Below are positions 26,704 through 35,576 of a DNA stretch of 64,000 bases, one piece after another. The first letter of the stretch is position 1. Each line of letters starts with the position of its first letter. Source of the stretch: Pseudoalteromonas sp. MMG007 (GTDB taxonomy: Bacteria; Pseudomonadota; Gammaproteobacteria; Enterobacterales; Alteromonadaceae). The notes below the pieces were generated by a model. That model was not told the DNA's origin, did no database searches, and was given only the letters and a program-made list of their open reading frames with translations. The stretch lies in the NCBI RefSeq assembly GCF_018100985.1, contig NZ_JAGJEI010000001.1, forward strand, positions 743,310-807,309, read 5' to 3'. A program made the position numbers and the translations under genes.

Positions 26704-28170
26704 ATGTTTGAACAAACTTTTAAAAACATCGACGACATTTTCCATAAAGACTCAGGCTGTTCCAGCGAACTAGACTACACCGAGCAATCGTCGTGGATGC
26801 TATTTTTAAAATACCTTGATGATTTAGAGTTTACTAAGTCTCAAGAAGCCGAGCTAATGGCAGAAGACTACCAATATATTATTGATGAAGAATACCGTTG
26901 GAGTTCGTGGGCTGCACCGAAAACCGCTAAAGGTGAGTTTGATCACGACAAGGCCTTAACCGGTAGCGACTTAATGGATTTTGTCGATGGCGAGTTATTT
27001 CCTTACCTTAAAGGTTTTAAACTACGTGCCAACGGCCCTGACACCATTGAATACAAGATTGGTGAGATATTTAGCGAGATCAAAAACAAAATTCAAAGTG
27101 GTTATTCATTGCGTGATGCGCTAGAGAAAGTAGATGAATTACGTTTTCGCTCACAAGAAGAAAAACATGAGCTTTCACACCTGTACGAAGTAAAAATTAA
27201 AAACATGGGCAACGCTGGTCGCAACGGTGGCGAATATTACACACCACGCCCATTAATCCGCGCCATGATAGACGTATTACAGCCACACATTGGCGAAACC
27301 ATATACGACGGTGCAGCAGGGTCGGCAGGCTTCTTGTGTGAAGCCTACGATTACCTACGCCAAGGTGGTGCAAGTCGCAAGCAGCTTTCAACCAGCGACT
27401 TAAAAACCCTGCAAGAACACACCTTTTATGCCAAAGAGAAAAAGTCTTTAGCGTACGTTATCGCCATTATGAACATGATTCTACATGGCATTGAAGCACC
27501 TAACGTTATTCACACCAATACACTGGCTGAAAACTTACAAGACATTACTCCAAGCAACCAGCACGATATTGTATTAGCTAACCCGCCGTTTGGTGGTAAA
27601 GAGCGTAAAGAAGTTCAGCAAAACTTCCCGATTAAAACCGGTGAAACCGCCTTCTTGTTTTTGCAGCACTTTATAAAAATGCTCAAGCCTGGTGGCCGTG
27701 CCGCTATTGTTATTAAAAACACCTTCTTATCCAATACCGATAACGCCGCCATAGCACTGCGCAAAGAGCTATTAGAAAACTGCAACTTGCACACCGTACT
27801 CGATTGCCCAGCCAAAACCTTTTTAGGCGCTGGGGTAAAAACCGTAGTGTTGTTTTTTACCAAAGGGGAACCAACACAAAAAACATGGTTCTATCAGCTA
27901 GACCCTGGCCGTAGTTTGGGTAAAACCAACCCGCTCAACGACAACGACTTAAAAGAATTTATCGAGTTACAAAAAGGCTTTGAGGACAGTGCTAAGTCTT
28001 GGTCATTAGCGATAACTGATATTGACGAAACAACATGGGACTTATCAGTTAAAAACCCGAATCAAGCTGAAGAAGCGCCCCTGCGTGAACCGAAAGACAT
28101 TATCGAAGAAATCATCGCGCTGGATAAAGAGAGCGAAGCGATTCTGGGAAAGATTCAGGAGTTGTTGTGA
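26704..28170 (+). CDS. hsdM: Type I restriction-modification DNA methyltransferase subunit HsdM
   Basis: N6-adenine methyltransferase subunit; acts with HsdS as a modification enzyme and with HsdR for restriction. 488 aa from the ATG at 26704 (MFEQTFKNIDDIFHKD); an upstream in-frame ATG at 26569 lies inside the IS and is disregarded. HsdM N-terminal helical domain (about 1-135), then the SAM motif region with YDGAAGSAGFLCEAY (about 200) and catalytic NPPFGGKE (about 292). Its stop overlaps the hsdS start. The IS ends 41 bp upstream, so the original promoter may have been lost or replaced. Confidence 0.96.
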   Translation: MFEQTFKNIDDIFHKDSGCSSELDYTEQSSWMLFLKYLDDLEFTKSQEAELMAEDYQYIIDEEYRWSSWAAPKTAKGEFDHDKALTGSDLMDFVDGELFPYLKGFKLRANGPDTIEYKIGEIFSEIKNKIQSGYSLRDALEKVDELRFRSQEEKHELSHLYEVKIKNMGNAGRNGGEYYTPRPLIRAMIDVLQPHIGETIYDGAAGSAGFLCEAYDYLRQGGASRKQLSTSDLKTLQEHTFYAKEKKSLAYVIAIMNMILHGIEAPNVIHTNTLAENLQDITPSNQHDIVLANPPFGGKERKEVQQNFPIKTGETAFLFLQHFIKMLKPGGRAAIVIKNTFLSNTDNAAIALRKELLENCNLHTVLDCPAKTFLGAGVKTVVLFFTKGEPTQKTWFYQLDPGRSLGKTNPLNDNDLKEFIELQKGFEDSAKSWSLAITDIDETTWDLSVKNPNQAEEAPLREPKDIIEEIIALDKESEAILGKIQELL

Positions 28171-29345
28171 TGGAATGGCCTCTCGTTCGTCTGGATAGCT
28201 TATATAATATAGCTCGTGGTGGCTCGCCAAGACCTATAAAAAAATTCATCACAGATGATCCAAATGGTATTAACTGGATTAAAATTGGTGATGCTACTGC
28301 AAGTGGCAAGTATATATTTGAAACTAAGGAAAAAATAATACCTGAGGGAATACAGCGATCACGCTTTGTGAAAAAAGGTGATTTCATCCTTTCAAACTCG
28401 ATGAGTTTTGGGCGGCCATATATTATGGGTACAACTGGTTGTATTCACGATGGGTGGTTAGTGCTCAGTGCAAAAGATGACAGTATCGACCAAGATTTTC
28501 TTTATCATATTCTAGGCTCCCCTTTAGTTTTTCAGCAGTTTGATTCTTTAGCCGCAGGTTCAACAGTCAGAAACCTAAATATAGATTTGGTTAGTGGTGT
28601 TAAAATGCCACTACTTCCTCTAAAAGAACAAAAACGCATCGTCGCCATTCTCGACCAAGCCTTTGCCGATATAGAACAAGCCCGCGCCAAGACTGAGCAA
28701 AACCTCAAAAACGCCCGTGAGTTGTTTGAAAGCAAAAAAGTGAACTTATTTGAAAAGCTCAGTATTAAGGCAAATTTAATGCCACTTCCTTCAGTATGTA
28801 ACAATATATTTGCAGGAGGCGATGCTCCTAAGAAGGGATTATACTCAAAAGAAAAAACAGAAACCTTTTGCATACCTATTTACGCGAATGCGGTTAAGCA
28901 AAATGGTTTGTATGGATATACTGATTACTCTAGAGCCAATGAGCCATCAATAACGATCTCAGCTAGAGGGAGTGGCACTGGTCATATCGAACTGAGAAAA
29001 GAGCCATTTTTACCAATAGTAAGGTTAATTGTTTTAACCCCTAATAAAGATATTGTTGATCTTGAATTTTTAAAACATGCATTGCAAACTTTAGATATTT
29101 TAAGAAGTGGCTCCGCAATCCCTCAATTAACAGTTCCAATGATAAAAGAATATTCGATTCCAGTGCCTAGCTTAGATGTCCAGCAAACTACTGTGGATGA
29201 GCTGGAGTTACTTAAAGAATCTATCGGTAGAGTAGAAAGGGTATATAAAGAAAAAACTATTTTATTAGAAGAACTCAAAAAATCTATCCTGCAAAAAGCC
29301 TTCTCAGGTGAGCTAAGTAAAGAAAAAGAAGGAGCAGTGGCCTAA
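28170..29345 (+). CDS. hsdS: Type I restriction-modification specificity subunit HsdS
   Basis: Determines the bipartite DNA target of the complex. 391 aa with two target-recognition domains (about 1-150 and 205-335), each followed by a conserved helical spacer: LLPLKEQKRIVAILDQAFAD with the following helix at about 150-200, and LLEELKKSILQKAFSGELSK at the C-terminus. The ATG at 28170 shares one base with the hsdM stop; a GTG three bases upstream is the alternative. The stop overlaps the hsdR ATG (TAATG), so the three genes are translationally coupled. The recognition sequence cannot be read from the protein by eye. Confidence 0.95.
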   Translation: MEWPLVRLDSLYNIARGGSPRPIKKFITDDPNGINWIKIGDATASGKYIFETKEKIIPEGIQRSRFVKKGDFILSNSMSFGRPYIMGTTGCIHDGWLVLSAKDDSIDQDFLYHILGSPLVFQQFDSLAAGSTVRNLNIDLVSGVKMPLLPLKEQKRIVAILDQAFADIEQARAKTEQNLKNARELFESKKVNLFEKLSIKANLMPLPSVCNNIFAGGDAPKKGLYSKEKTETFCIPIYANAVKQNGLYGYTDYSRANEPSITISARGSGTGHIELRKEPFLPIVRLIVLTPNKDIVDLEFLKHALQTLDILRSGSAIPQLTVPMIKEYSIPVPSLDVQQTTVDELELLKESIGRVERVYKEKTILLEELKKSILQKAFSGELSKEKEGAVA

Positions 29346-31855
29346 TGTCACAAGCAAGGACGCGTAACGAAGCCGACACAAGAGCGGATTTAATCGACCC
29401 TAAATTAGTCGCTGCGGGTTGGGGTGAAGTTGATAACAGCTTTATTCGCCGCGAGCTTATTTGCCCAGGCCAAATTATGGCCGGTGGCAAACGCGCTAAT
29501 AAAGTGCCTTGTGATTATGTGCTGGTGTATAAAGGCCGTAAGCTTGCCGCAGTAGAAGCAAAAAAAGAAAGCCTTACTTATAGCGAAGGTGTGCGCCAAG
29601 CGAAAGACTATGCACAACGCCTGCAATGCCGTATTGCTTATGCCACTAACGGCCATGATATTTACCAGATTGATATGCTCACTGGCGTTGAGACGCTGGT
29701 AGATGAATACTTATCACCGCAAGCGCTCTGGGATTTAACCTTTGAGCAAAAAGGGGATACACCAGAAGCGGATTTTACGACTGCTTGGCGTGATGCGTTT
29801 TCTACCATTCCCTTTGAAGCCAAAGGTGATTGGGCACCGCGTTATTATCAAGAGAATGCCATTCATAATGCGCTAGAAGCCATTGCTCAAGGAAAAGATC
29901 GCATACTGCTGACACTGGCTACCGGTACAGGTAAAACCTGTATTAGCTTTCAAACAGCGTGGAAGTTATTTCAAACCCGATGGAGTTTAACCGCGCAGAA
30001 AGATATAAACCTTGCTAAAAAGCGCCCACGTATTTTGTTTTTGGCCGATCGTAATATTTTAGCCAATCAGGCATTTAACGATTTTGGCTCATTTGGTGAA
30101 GACGCCATTGTTCGTATTACCCCTGATGATATTCGTAAACGAGGCGGCGTTCCTAAAAATGCCAGTGTGTTTTTTACTATTTTTCATACGCTAATGTGTG
30201 GGCCTAAAACCGAATTAAAAGAAACCACAACAGAAGAAGATGAAAATGCTCCAATTAAAAAGGCAGAGAATCCGTATTTCGAGCAATACCCAACTGATTT
30301 TTTTGATCTAATTATTATTGATGAGTGTCACCGTGGTGGCGCAAATGATGAAAGTGCTTGGCGTGATATTCTTAATTATTTTGCTCCTGCTGTGCAACTG
30401 GGTTTAACCGCAACTCCTAAGCGCACCGATAACGCTGATACCTATGGTTATTTTGGCGAACCAGTTTACAGCTATACCCTAAAAGAAGGCATTAACGATG
30501 GCTTTTTAACGCCATTTAAAGTGTTACCGATTGTTGGCACTATGGATGAGTACAAGTACATAGAGGGGGATGGTGTTGTTGTAAAAGGCGATCCAGAGCC
30601 TGGTAAACTGTATAAAGAAGGTGACTTTAACCGCATTATTACCATACCTCAGCGCGAAGAGCGCCGTGTACACTATTGGATGGATCGCTTTAATCCTAAA
30701 GAAAAAACCATCGTGTTTTGTGCAACACAAGTCCATGCCGGTATGGTGCGCGATTTTATTAATCAGTACGCAGTAAAAAAAGGTTGGACTACCAACACTA
30801 ACTATTGTGTTCGTGTTACCGCTAATGATGGTGTAGCGGGTGAAAACGATTTAAAAACCTTTTGTGATAACGAAAAAACTATTCCGACAATTCTAACTAC
30901 ATCACGCAAACTCTCTACCGGCGTTGATGCGCGTAACGTACGTAACATTGTGCTCATGCGCCCTTGTAATAATATGATTGAGTTTAAGCAGATCATAGGG
31001 CGAGGCACTCGTACATACGATGGCAAAGACTACTTTACCATTTACGACTTTGTAAAAGCGCACCATAACTTTGCCGACCCTGCTTGGGATGGCGAGCCAA
31101 TACCCAACGAAGTATGCCCTGAGTGCGGCACAACGCCGTGCCAATGTGAAGACACTGGCGGCGATGGAGCCGGTGAGAAGAAACCGTGTAAGGTGTGTGA
31201 ACAAAAGCCATGTGTTTGCGAAAAGCCAGAGCCAGAAGGCTGCGAAAAATGTGGCGAAAGACCATGTGTATGTGAAAAGCTCGAAATAAAGCTCTCAGAC
31301 GGCCGTACACGGCAAATTAAACATATTTCTTCAGCAATGTACTGGAGTGCTGAAGGTAAGCCCATTACAGCTAAAGAGTTTGTTGAACGTATGTTTGACG
31401 ACTTACCACGCTTTTTTGAAAACGAAGATCAACTACGCGAAATTTGGAGCGACCCAACCACCCGCGAAAAGCTATTAGAAGACTTAACTGAAGCGGGTTA
31501 CGATAGCGAAAAACTCGATAGTATGAAGGCGGTAATTGATGCACAAGATAGTGATGTATACGATGTTTTATCGTATGTGGCTTATGCAGCTGAGGCTCGA
31601 ACACGCACTGAGCGAGCCCAACAAGCAAAACCTAAAATAAACTCTGCATTTACTGACTATAAACAACAAGAGTTTATAAACTTCATATTAAGTAAATATA
31701 TTGAAGACGGCGTTCAAGAACTGGCTCCTAAAAAAATGCGAAGTTTAGTAGAGCTTAAATACAACACCATTAATGATGCAGCGATTGAGTTTGGCTCACC
31801 AGTTGCGATACGCGACACATTTATAGGTTTTCAGAAGTATTTGTATGCAAGGTGA
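29345..31855 (+). CDS. hsdR: Type I restriction subunit HsdR (EcoEI-like) with cysteine-rich insertion
   Basis: ATP-dependent translocase and nuclease. 836 aa: N-terminal PD-(D/E)XK nuclease (PCDYVLVYKG and AAVEAKKE, about 55-76), SF2 helicase with Walker A LATGTGKT (about 190-197), DECHRGG (about 325), LGLTATPKR, and motif VI QIIGRGTRTY; then an EcoEI-like C-terminal domain that contacts HsdM/HsdS. Between helicase and C-terminal domain (about 588-642) is an insert with three tandem C-x2-C-x4-C-x-C units (CPECGTTPCQC, CKVCEQKPCVC, CEKCGERPCVC), which look like metal-binding knuckles. The reading frame is intact, so restriction is probably active. Confidence 0.95.
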   Translation: MSQARTRNEADTRADLIDPKLVAAGWGEVDNSFIRRELICPGQIMAGGKRANKVPCDYVLVYKGRKLAAVEAKKESLTYSEGVRQAKDYAQRLQCRIAYATNGHDIYQIDMLTGVETLVDEYLSPQALWDLTFEQKGDTPEADFTTAWRDAFSTIPFEAKGDWAPRYYQENAIHNALEAIAQGKDRILLTLATGTGKTCISFQTAWKLFQTRWSLTAQKDINLAKKRPRILFLADRNILANQAFNDFGSFGEDAIVRITPDDIRKRGGVPKNASVFFTIFHTLMCGPKTELKETTTEEDENAPIKKAENPYFEQYPTDFFDLIIIDECHRGGANDESAWRDILNYFAPAVQLGLTATPKRTDNADTYGYFGEPVYSYTLKEGINDGFLTPFKVLPIVGTMDEYKYIEGDGVVVKGDPEPGKLYKEGDFNRIITIPQREERRVHYWMDRFNPKEKTIVFCATQVHAGMVRDFINQYAVKKGWTTNTNYCVRVTANDGVAGENDLKTFCDNEKTIPTILTTSRKLSTGVDARNVRNIVLMRPCNNMIEFKQIIGRGTRTYDGKDYFTIYDFVKAHHNFADPAWDGEPIPNEVCPECGTTPCQCEDTGGDGAGEKKPCKVCEQKPCVCEKPEPEGCEKCGERPCVCEKLEIKLSDGRTRQIKHISSAMYWSAEGKPITAKEFVERMFDDLPRFFENEDQLREIWSDPTTREKLLEDLTEAGYDSEKLDSMKAVIDAQDSDVYDVLSYVAYAAEARTRTERAQQAKPKINSAFTDYKQQEFINFILSKYIEDGVQELAPKKMRSLVELKYNTINDAAIEFGSPVAIRDTFIGFQKYLYAR

Positions 31856-31921
31856 ATAGGAATTTCGCGAGTTATATTAAAGATGTCGATAATATCAAAA
31901 TATAGATCTAATTAGAGAATT

Positions 31922-33331
31922 ATGATGAAGCGTACTGTTATTGGAATAAAAAAAGATATCTTTGAATATTATTCTAAAGGGAAAAGCATAAACGACTTAT
32001 TTCACCTACTAGCGAAACATGAATTCAGGTTAGCTAAAACTGAGAAGAAAGCTCTTAAAGTAGCTTATGAAAATAAAGAAAATTTTAGTGCTTTCAAGAA
32101 GTTTTTAAATATTGTTGATTTTAATAAAGCTAAACAGGCTTATGCCGAGCATAAAGGAAAAAAGAATAATAAAACTAAAAGAAAAATTAACCCTGGTCCA
32201 TCTTTTAATGTCGAGCGATACCTTTTAGAAAAGCAGAGTACGGAAATACCTTTAGATCTCGATGATGATTTTGCTTTATCAATGAGCTCAAATGATCTTT
32301 ACGAAACAATAGATACGCCAAATAAAGAGACTACTGCTACCCAAGTAAAAAATAACCTGCCACTGCACCTATATGTGTTTGACCCTGAAGATGTAACTGA
32401 GCTTACTTTAGAGGAGGTAGAGTTAGTTTGGCATCACAGGTTAAAGTTATGTGGTACAAAAGAAGCAGCGGCAGAAATATTGGCTATTAAGAATGTAAAT
32501 GATGGTAATATTAAGAACTATAAGGGTTGGGAAAGCTATTTAAATCATGATTTAATCAGTGAGTTTGAAAGAAAGTTAAAGGATATTGAGTTAGCAGAAA
32601 ATCCTCAAAATGATCAGATAATCACAATCAATCCGTTTCACAGAAAAAAATATAATAGATCTGAAGTTGTGCAGCTTCCTTTAAAGCGTATTTTAAAATT
32701 ATGGGAAGAGCGCAATTACTCATTTTCTTCAATATCTGCGGCATGTGAAGCATTAGCTATTATTAGAAAATCTACAAAAATTGATAGCCAGAAAAAACAC
32801 TGGAAAGCCTTTTTAGAACACCCCCAAATTCTTGATTTAGATTTTGACATTGATGAAGAAGATACTGATAAGTTAACAGAAAATGTTCACGCAAAAATAG
32901 ATGATAAAGAGCAAGTGAGCCTACATGCGTTAACAGAAGATAACAGGGATAGAGTCAGTAGGAGCCAAGTTACAAGGGTTGGCCAGCAGGGATTTAGATC
33001 ATTAACTCTTGATAACTTTTATTCAAAATGTGCCGTATCAGGATGTGCTGAGCTGGCTTTGTTAGAAGCTGCCCATATTATTCCTTACAAAGGAGAACAA
33101 TCTAATCTGTTGCAAAATGGACTATGTCTCAGAGTCGATATACATCGACTATTTGACAGGTTTTTAATATCAATCGAGCCGCAGACTTTGAAAATAATCG
33201 TTTCTGATAAAGTCAGAGATAAATACTATAGGGGTTTGAAAGGCAACAGTTTAGGTCAATCTAAAAGCAATATTTCAAAATCATTACTAAAAAAACATTT
33301 CTATCAATTCACTAAGGCGAATACTAGATAG
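31922..33331 (+). CDS. HNH-endonuclease-domain protein of unknown role
   Basis: 469 aa (468 if the second ATG, 31925, is used; that one is better spaced from AGAGAA). The C-terminal about 110 residues form an HNH_2-type nuclease: FYSKCAVSGCAELALLEAAH, then IIPYKGEQSNLLQNGLCLR and DIHRLFDRFL. These give the Cys pair, the AAHI-PY block and the His-x2-Phe-Asp block of that family. The first about 340 residues are charged, contain two similar helical segments (ELTLEEVELVWHHRLKL and VQLPLKRILKLWEERNYSF) and are not recognised. It lies 66 bp after hsdR on the same strand and may be a second, possibly modification-dependent, defence nuclease. That role is inferred from context. Confidence 0.75.
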   Translation: MMKRTVIGIKKDIFEYYSKGKSINDLFHLLAKHEFRLAKTEKKALKVAYENKENFSAFKKFLNIVDFNKAKQAYAEHKGKKNNKTKRKINPGPSFNVERYLLEKQSTEIPLDLDDDFALSMSSNDLYETIDTPNKETTATQVKNNLPLHLYVFDPEDVTELTLEEVELVWHHRLKLCGTKEAAAEILAIKNVNDGNIKNYKGWESYLNHDLISEFERKLKDIELAENPQNDQIITINPFHRKKYNRSEVVQLPLKRILKLWEERNYSFSSISAACEALAIIRKSTKIDSQKKHWKAFLEHPQILDLDFDIDEEDTDKLTENVHAKIDDKEQVSLHALTEDNRDRVSRSQVTRVGQQGFRSLTLDNFYSKCAVSGCAELALLEAAHIIPYKGEQSNLLQNGLCLRVDIHRLFDRFLISIEPQTLKIIVSDKVRDKYYRGLKGNSLGQSKSNISKSLLKKHFYQFTKANTR

Positions 33332-33724
33332 ATTCCACGCGCTTTTAAAATTGTTTACTTTCTACTAACTCTATGCGGTTATTGGGCTCAATGTTATCCT
33401 CAGCTTAAAATTTAAAACTATGTTAGAATAAAATTTTATTTTATAAGCTTTTTTATTTGACGTGTTTGAGTATTCACAAACCGAAATATTCTTAATTTTT
33501 GGTACGCGTTTATAAACAATGTAGCAAGGCACTGTCTGAATGATTTAAGTTATTTGTAACACTTAATTTAAAAGCTGAAGATAATTTGCAAGATTTAATT
33601 AATAAAAATAGAGTTAGACTAGAACAATTTTTATTAAACAGGATTACTTTCTGATTGTAACCAGAGTAATTTATATAGGGTAACCTGTTTAAAGTTAAAG
33701 AAATTTATTTATTAAAGAGATCAT
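33332..33724. other. 393-bp AT-rich gap within the element
   Basis: No ORF of note. Just upstream of the next gene an imperfect inverted repeat is visible: AAACAGGATTAC at 33636-33647 and GGTAACCTGTTT at 33679-33690, with another GTAACC at 33656-33661. It could be an operator for the membrane-protein gene. Confidence 0.45.
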
Positions 33725-34654
33725 ATGAACCTCAATTGTGTACCAAGCTTTAGATGGACTTTCTTAGTCATAATGTTATTACCTTTTTTATCTCAAGGGG
33801 AAACTCATAAAGTTCATGAAATAGAGACAAATGTTAAGTCACTTTCAGAAAAGGTAACCGCAATAGATAAACTAAATACAGAGCGCTTTAATCAGCAGAG
33901 TGGAAGTAATCTAAAGGTATACGAAATAGCTATAAACTCAATTAAAGATACTTCTAAAGCGGCGATCGATTCCAGTAATAAATCAATTGAAACAATTAAA
34001 TATGTCATTTACTTGAGTGTTAGTTTAATTTCGGTCTTAGTCGGGTTTGGTGTGTTTTTCGGCTACAGCGATAGGAAAAAGCTTTTGGAAGAGCATACTA
34101 AGTACGTAGAAGAGTCCAAAGCTAAAATTGACGAACTGTCTAAGGCTACAGAAAATATTATGAGTAAAGTACCAGCTCACTGTGTTGATTTAGCTCTTCT
34201 TAAAAATGAGTTAAAAGAATATACAGAAAAATATTTAGAGTCAGGTTCAATCAAACATAGCTATTTAAACAGTGAGGTGCGACATAGAGACAAAGAAAAT
34301 TTACTCCATATAAGTAGAACTGCTGTGATAGTTGCTAAAGATATCGGTGATTTGAGGAGCATATCTTGGATATATTCAGAAATGGCCATTTTACACTATT
34401 ACGATGGACGGTATAATGATGCGTTACTTTTACAAGAAATGGCTGCTGACCCTAAATATAATCTAATTCTCGCTGTGGATAGATTCTATAATTTATCGTG
34501 CTACGCATCATGTTTGTATGATGTCACTAGAAAGCAAGGACATTTGAAAAAAGCTAAGGATGCCTTTAATGCCGTTTATGAAATAGAACCTAGTAAAGCT
34601 CAGCAGCTTAGATTTGACCCTGATATGAGAGCAGTGAGCTCTCACTTAGATTAA
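33725..34654 (+). CDS. Membrane-anchored coiled-coil protein of unknown function
   Basis: 309 aa. N-terminal hydrophobic signal (WTFLVIMLLPFLSQG), a first periplasmic helical stretch, one membrane helix (about 93-114, YVIYLSVSLISVLVGFGVFF), then a coiled coil (about 118-150) and a cytoplasmic domain with TPR-like helices (SWIYSEMAILHYYDGRYNDA and the following helices up to KKAKDAFNAVYEIEPSKA). No family recognised. The layout (signal, membrane anchor, helical-repeat domain) and its position at the end of an element carrying restriction genes would suit a sensor or effector of a defence module, but nothing catalytic is seen. Confidence 0.6.
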   Translation: MNLNCVPSFRWTFLVIMLLPFLSQGETHKVHEIETNVKSLSEKVTAIDKLNTERFNQQSGSNLKVYEIAINSIKDTSKAAIDSSNKSIETIKYVIYLSVSLISVLVGFGVFFGYSDRKKLLEEHTKYVEESKAKIDELSKATENIMSKVPAHCVDLALLKNELKEYTEKYLESGSIKHSYLNSEVRHRDKENLLHISRTAVIVAKDIGDLRSISWIYSEMAILHYYDGRYNDALLLQEMAADPKYNLILAVDRFYNLSCYASCLYDVTRKQGHLKKAKDAFNAVYEIEPSKAQQLRFDPDMRAVSSHLD

Positions 34655-34891
34655 TGTACTGGTTTAATGATCATTTCGCTTCTCCTAATGGGATTTTAAA
34701 GCTGAATTAAATTTCTTTTACATTCCCTTAGCTGAATTGCCAACTAATTAAAAATTACTGCACTCGGCACACATACATAATTATATAGATACCTAAGCCG
34801 TAATTCAATCTTATTCATCTCATATACCTAGTTACGCAGTCCTTAAATTAGTAGAAACATCCTAACTAGCTGTGTTAGTTATATTTATTTT

Positions 34892-34918
34892 TATATGCAC
34901 ATATTTACATTTAGTGAG
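34892..34918. other. attR (element right end / host miaE)
   Basis: Arm TATATGCACAT (34892-34902), 11-bp gap, core GTGAG (34914-34918), then host miaE resumes in frame with TTA AAA. Confidence 0.75.
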
Positions 34919-35557
34919 TTAAAAGCAGCGCAAAGTGCGATGTTTTTAATTCGTAAATATGCTGTAGATAAAGAAAGTAGCGATGCTTTGCTTGAGTGGC
35001 TTAAGCCTTTTGAAACGCTTATTTATAAGCGTGAAGGTAATTGGCGAGATCTGGCTGCAAAAAATAAACTCACCAAGTCTATTATTCCTAAATCGAACTC
35101 TCCTTACGGACAAGACTTGATAGATAAAATGGTGATGCTTATAAAAGAAGAGCTGCATCATTTTTATCAAGTGCTCGAAATAATGGATGAGTATGGGATT
35201 GAGTATCAAAGTATTACGCCATGTCGATACGCTAAAGGTATGCTACGCAACGTAAAAACATTTGAGCCATATGCTTTAGTCGATAAATTAATTGTAGGTG
35301 CCTACATAGAAGCACGCTCTTGTGAGCGTTTTGCAAAGCTTGCTCCGCATGTAGATAAACGCTTAGGTGATTTTTATATTTCATTGCTTCGCTCTGAAGC
35401 GCGTCATTACCAAGATTATTTAACACTAGCGCAAGAGATTGCCGATTTTGACATTACAGAGCGCGTAGATTTTTTTGCAAAGATAGAAGCTGATCTAATC
35501 CAATCTCCAGATGATGATTTTAAGTTTCATAGTGGTGCGCCAACACCCAATAGCTAA
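34914..35557 (+). pseudogene. miaE: 3' fragment of host miaE
   Basis: From 34919 the frame encodes the last 212 residues of host MiaE (LKAAQSAMFLIRKYAVDKES onward), with EELHHFYQ, YIEARSCERF and SEARHYQDY intact, but it lacks the first 43 codons including the Glu corresponding to Glu46 of the element copy, a likely iron ligand. An ATG in the element end (34895) could start a product with MHIFTFSE replacing them, but there is no good ribosome site, and the protein would lack most of the first helix. Excision at GTGAG would restore the complete gene. Confidence 0.92.
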
Positions 35558-35576
35558 TTACTTATTAATGCTTTAA

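Larger units (their letters stand above)
20684..34918 (+). mobile_element. ~14.2-kb integrative (probably mobilizable) element in miaE with serine recombinase and replacement miaE
   Basis: Boundaries are set by the break in host miaE and the shared 5-bp core GTGAG at 20679-20683 and 34914-34918. Contents in order: large serine recombinase, complete substitute miaE, 79-aa unknown gene, MobV-type relaxase with candidate oriT, 154-aa unknown gene, (ATGGAT)10 tract, IS3-family insertion, hsdMSR, HNH-nuclease gene, membrane coiled-coil gene. No conjugation (T4SS) genes are present, so transfer would depend on a helper. Chromosomal gene order is undisturbed on both sides. Excision and mobilisation are inferred, not shown. 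Confidence 0.88.

Noticed and set aside
31035..31365. Overlapping minus- and plus-strand ORFs in the Cys-rich part of hsdR
   Set aside because: They are alternative readings of the repeated TGC/TGT-rich DNA; hsdR is intact and explains the region.
34895..35557. Functional second MiaE starting at the ATG in the element end
   Set aside because: It would lack the first 43 residues, including a likely iron ligand, and has no convincing ribosome site; treated as a 3' fragment.
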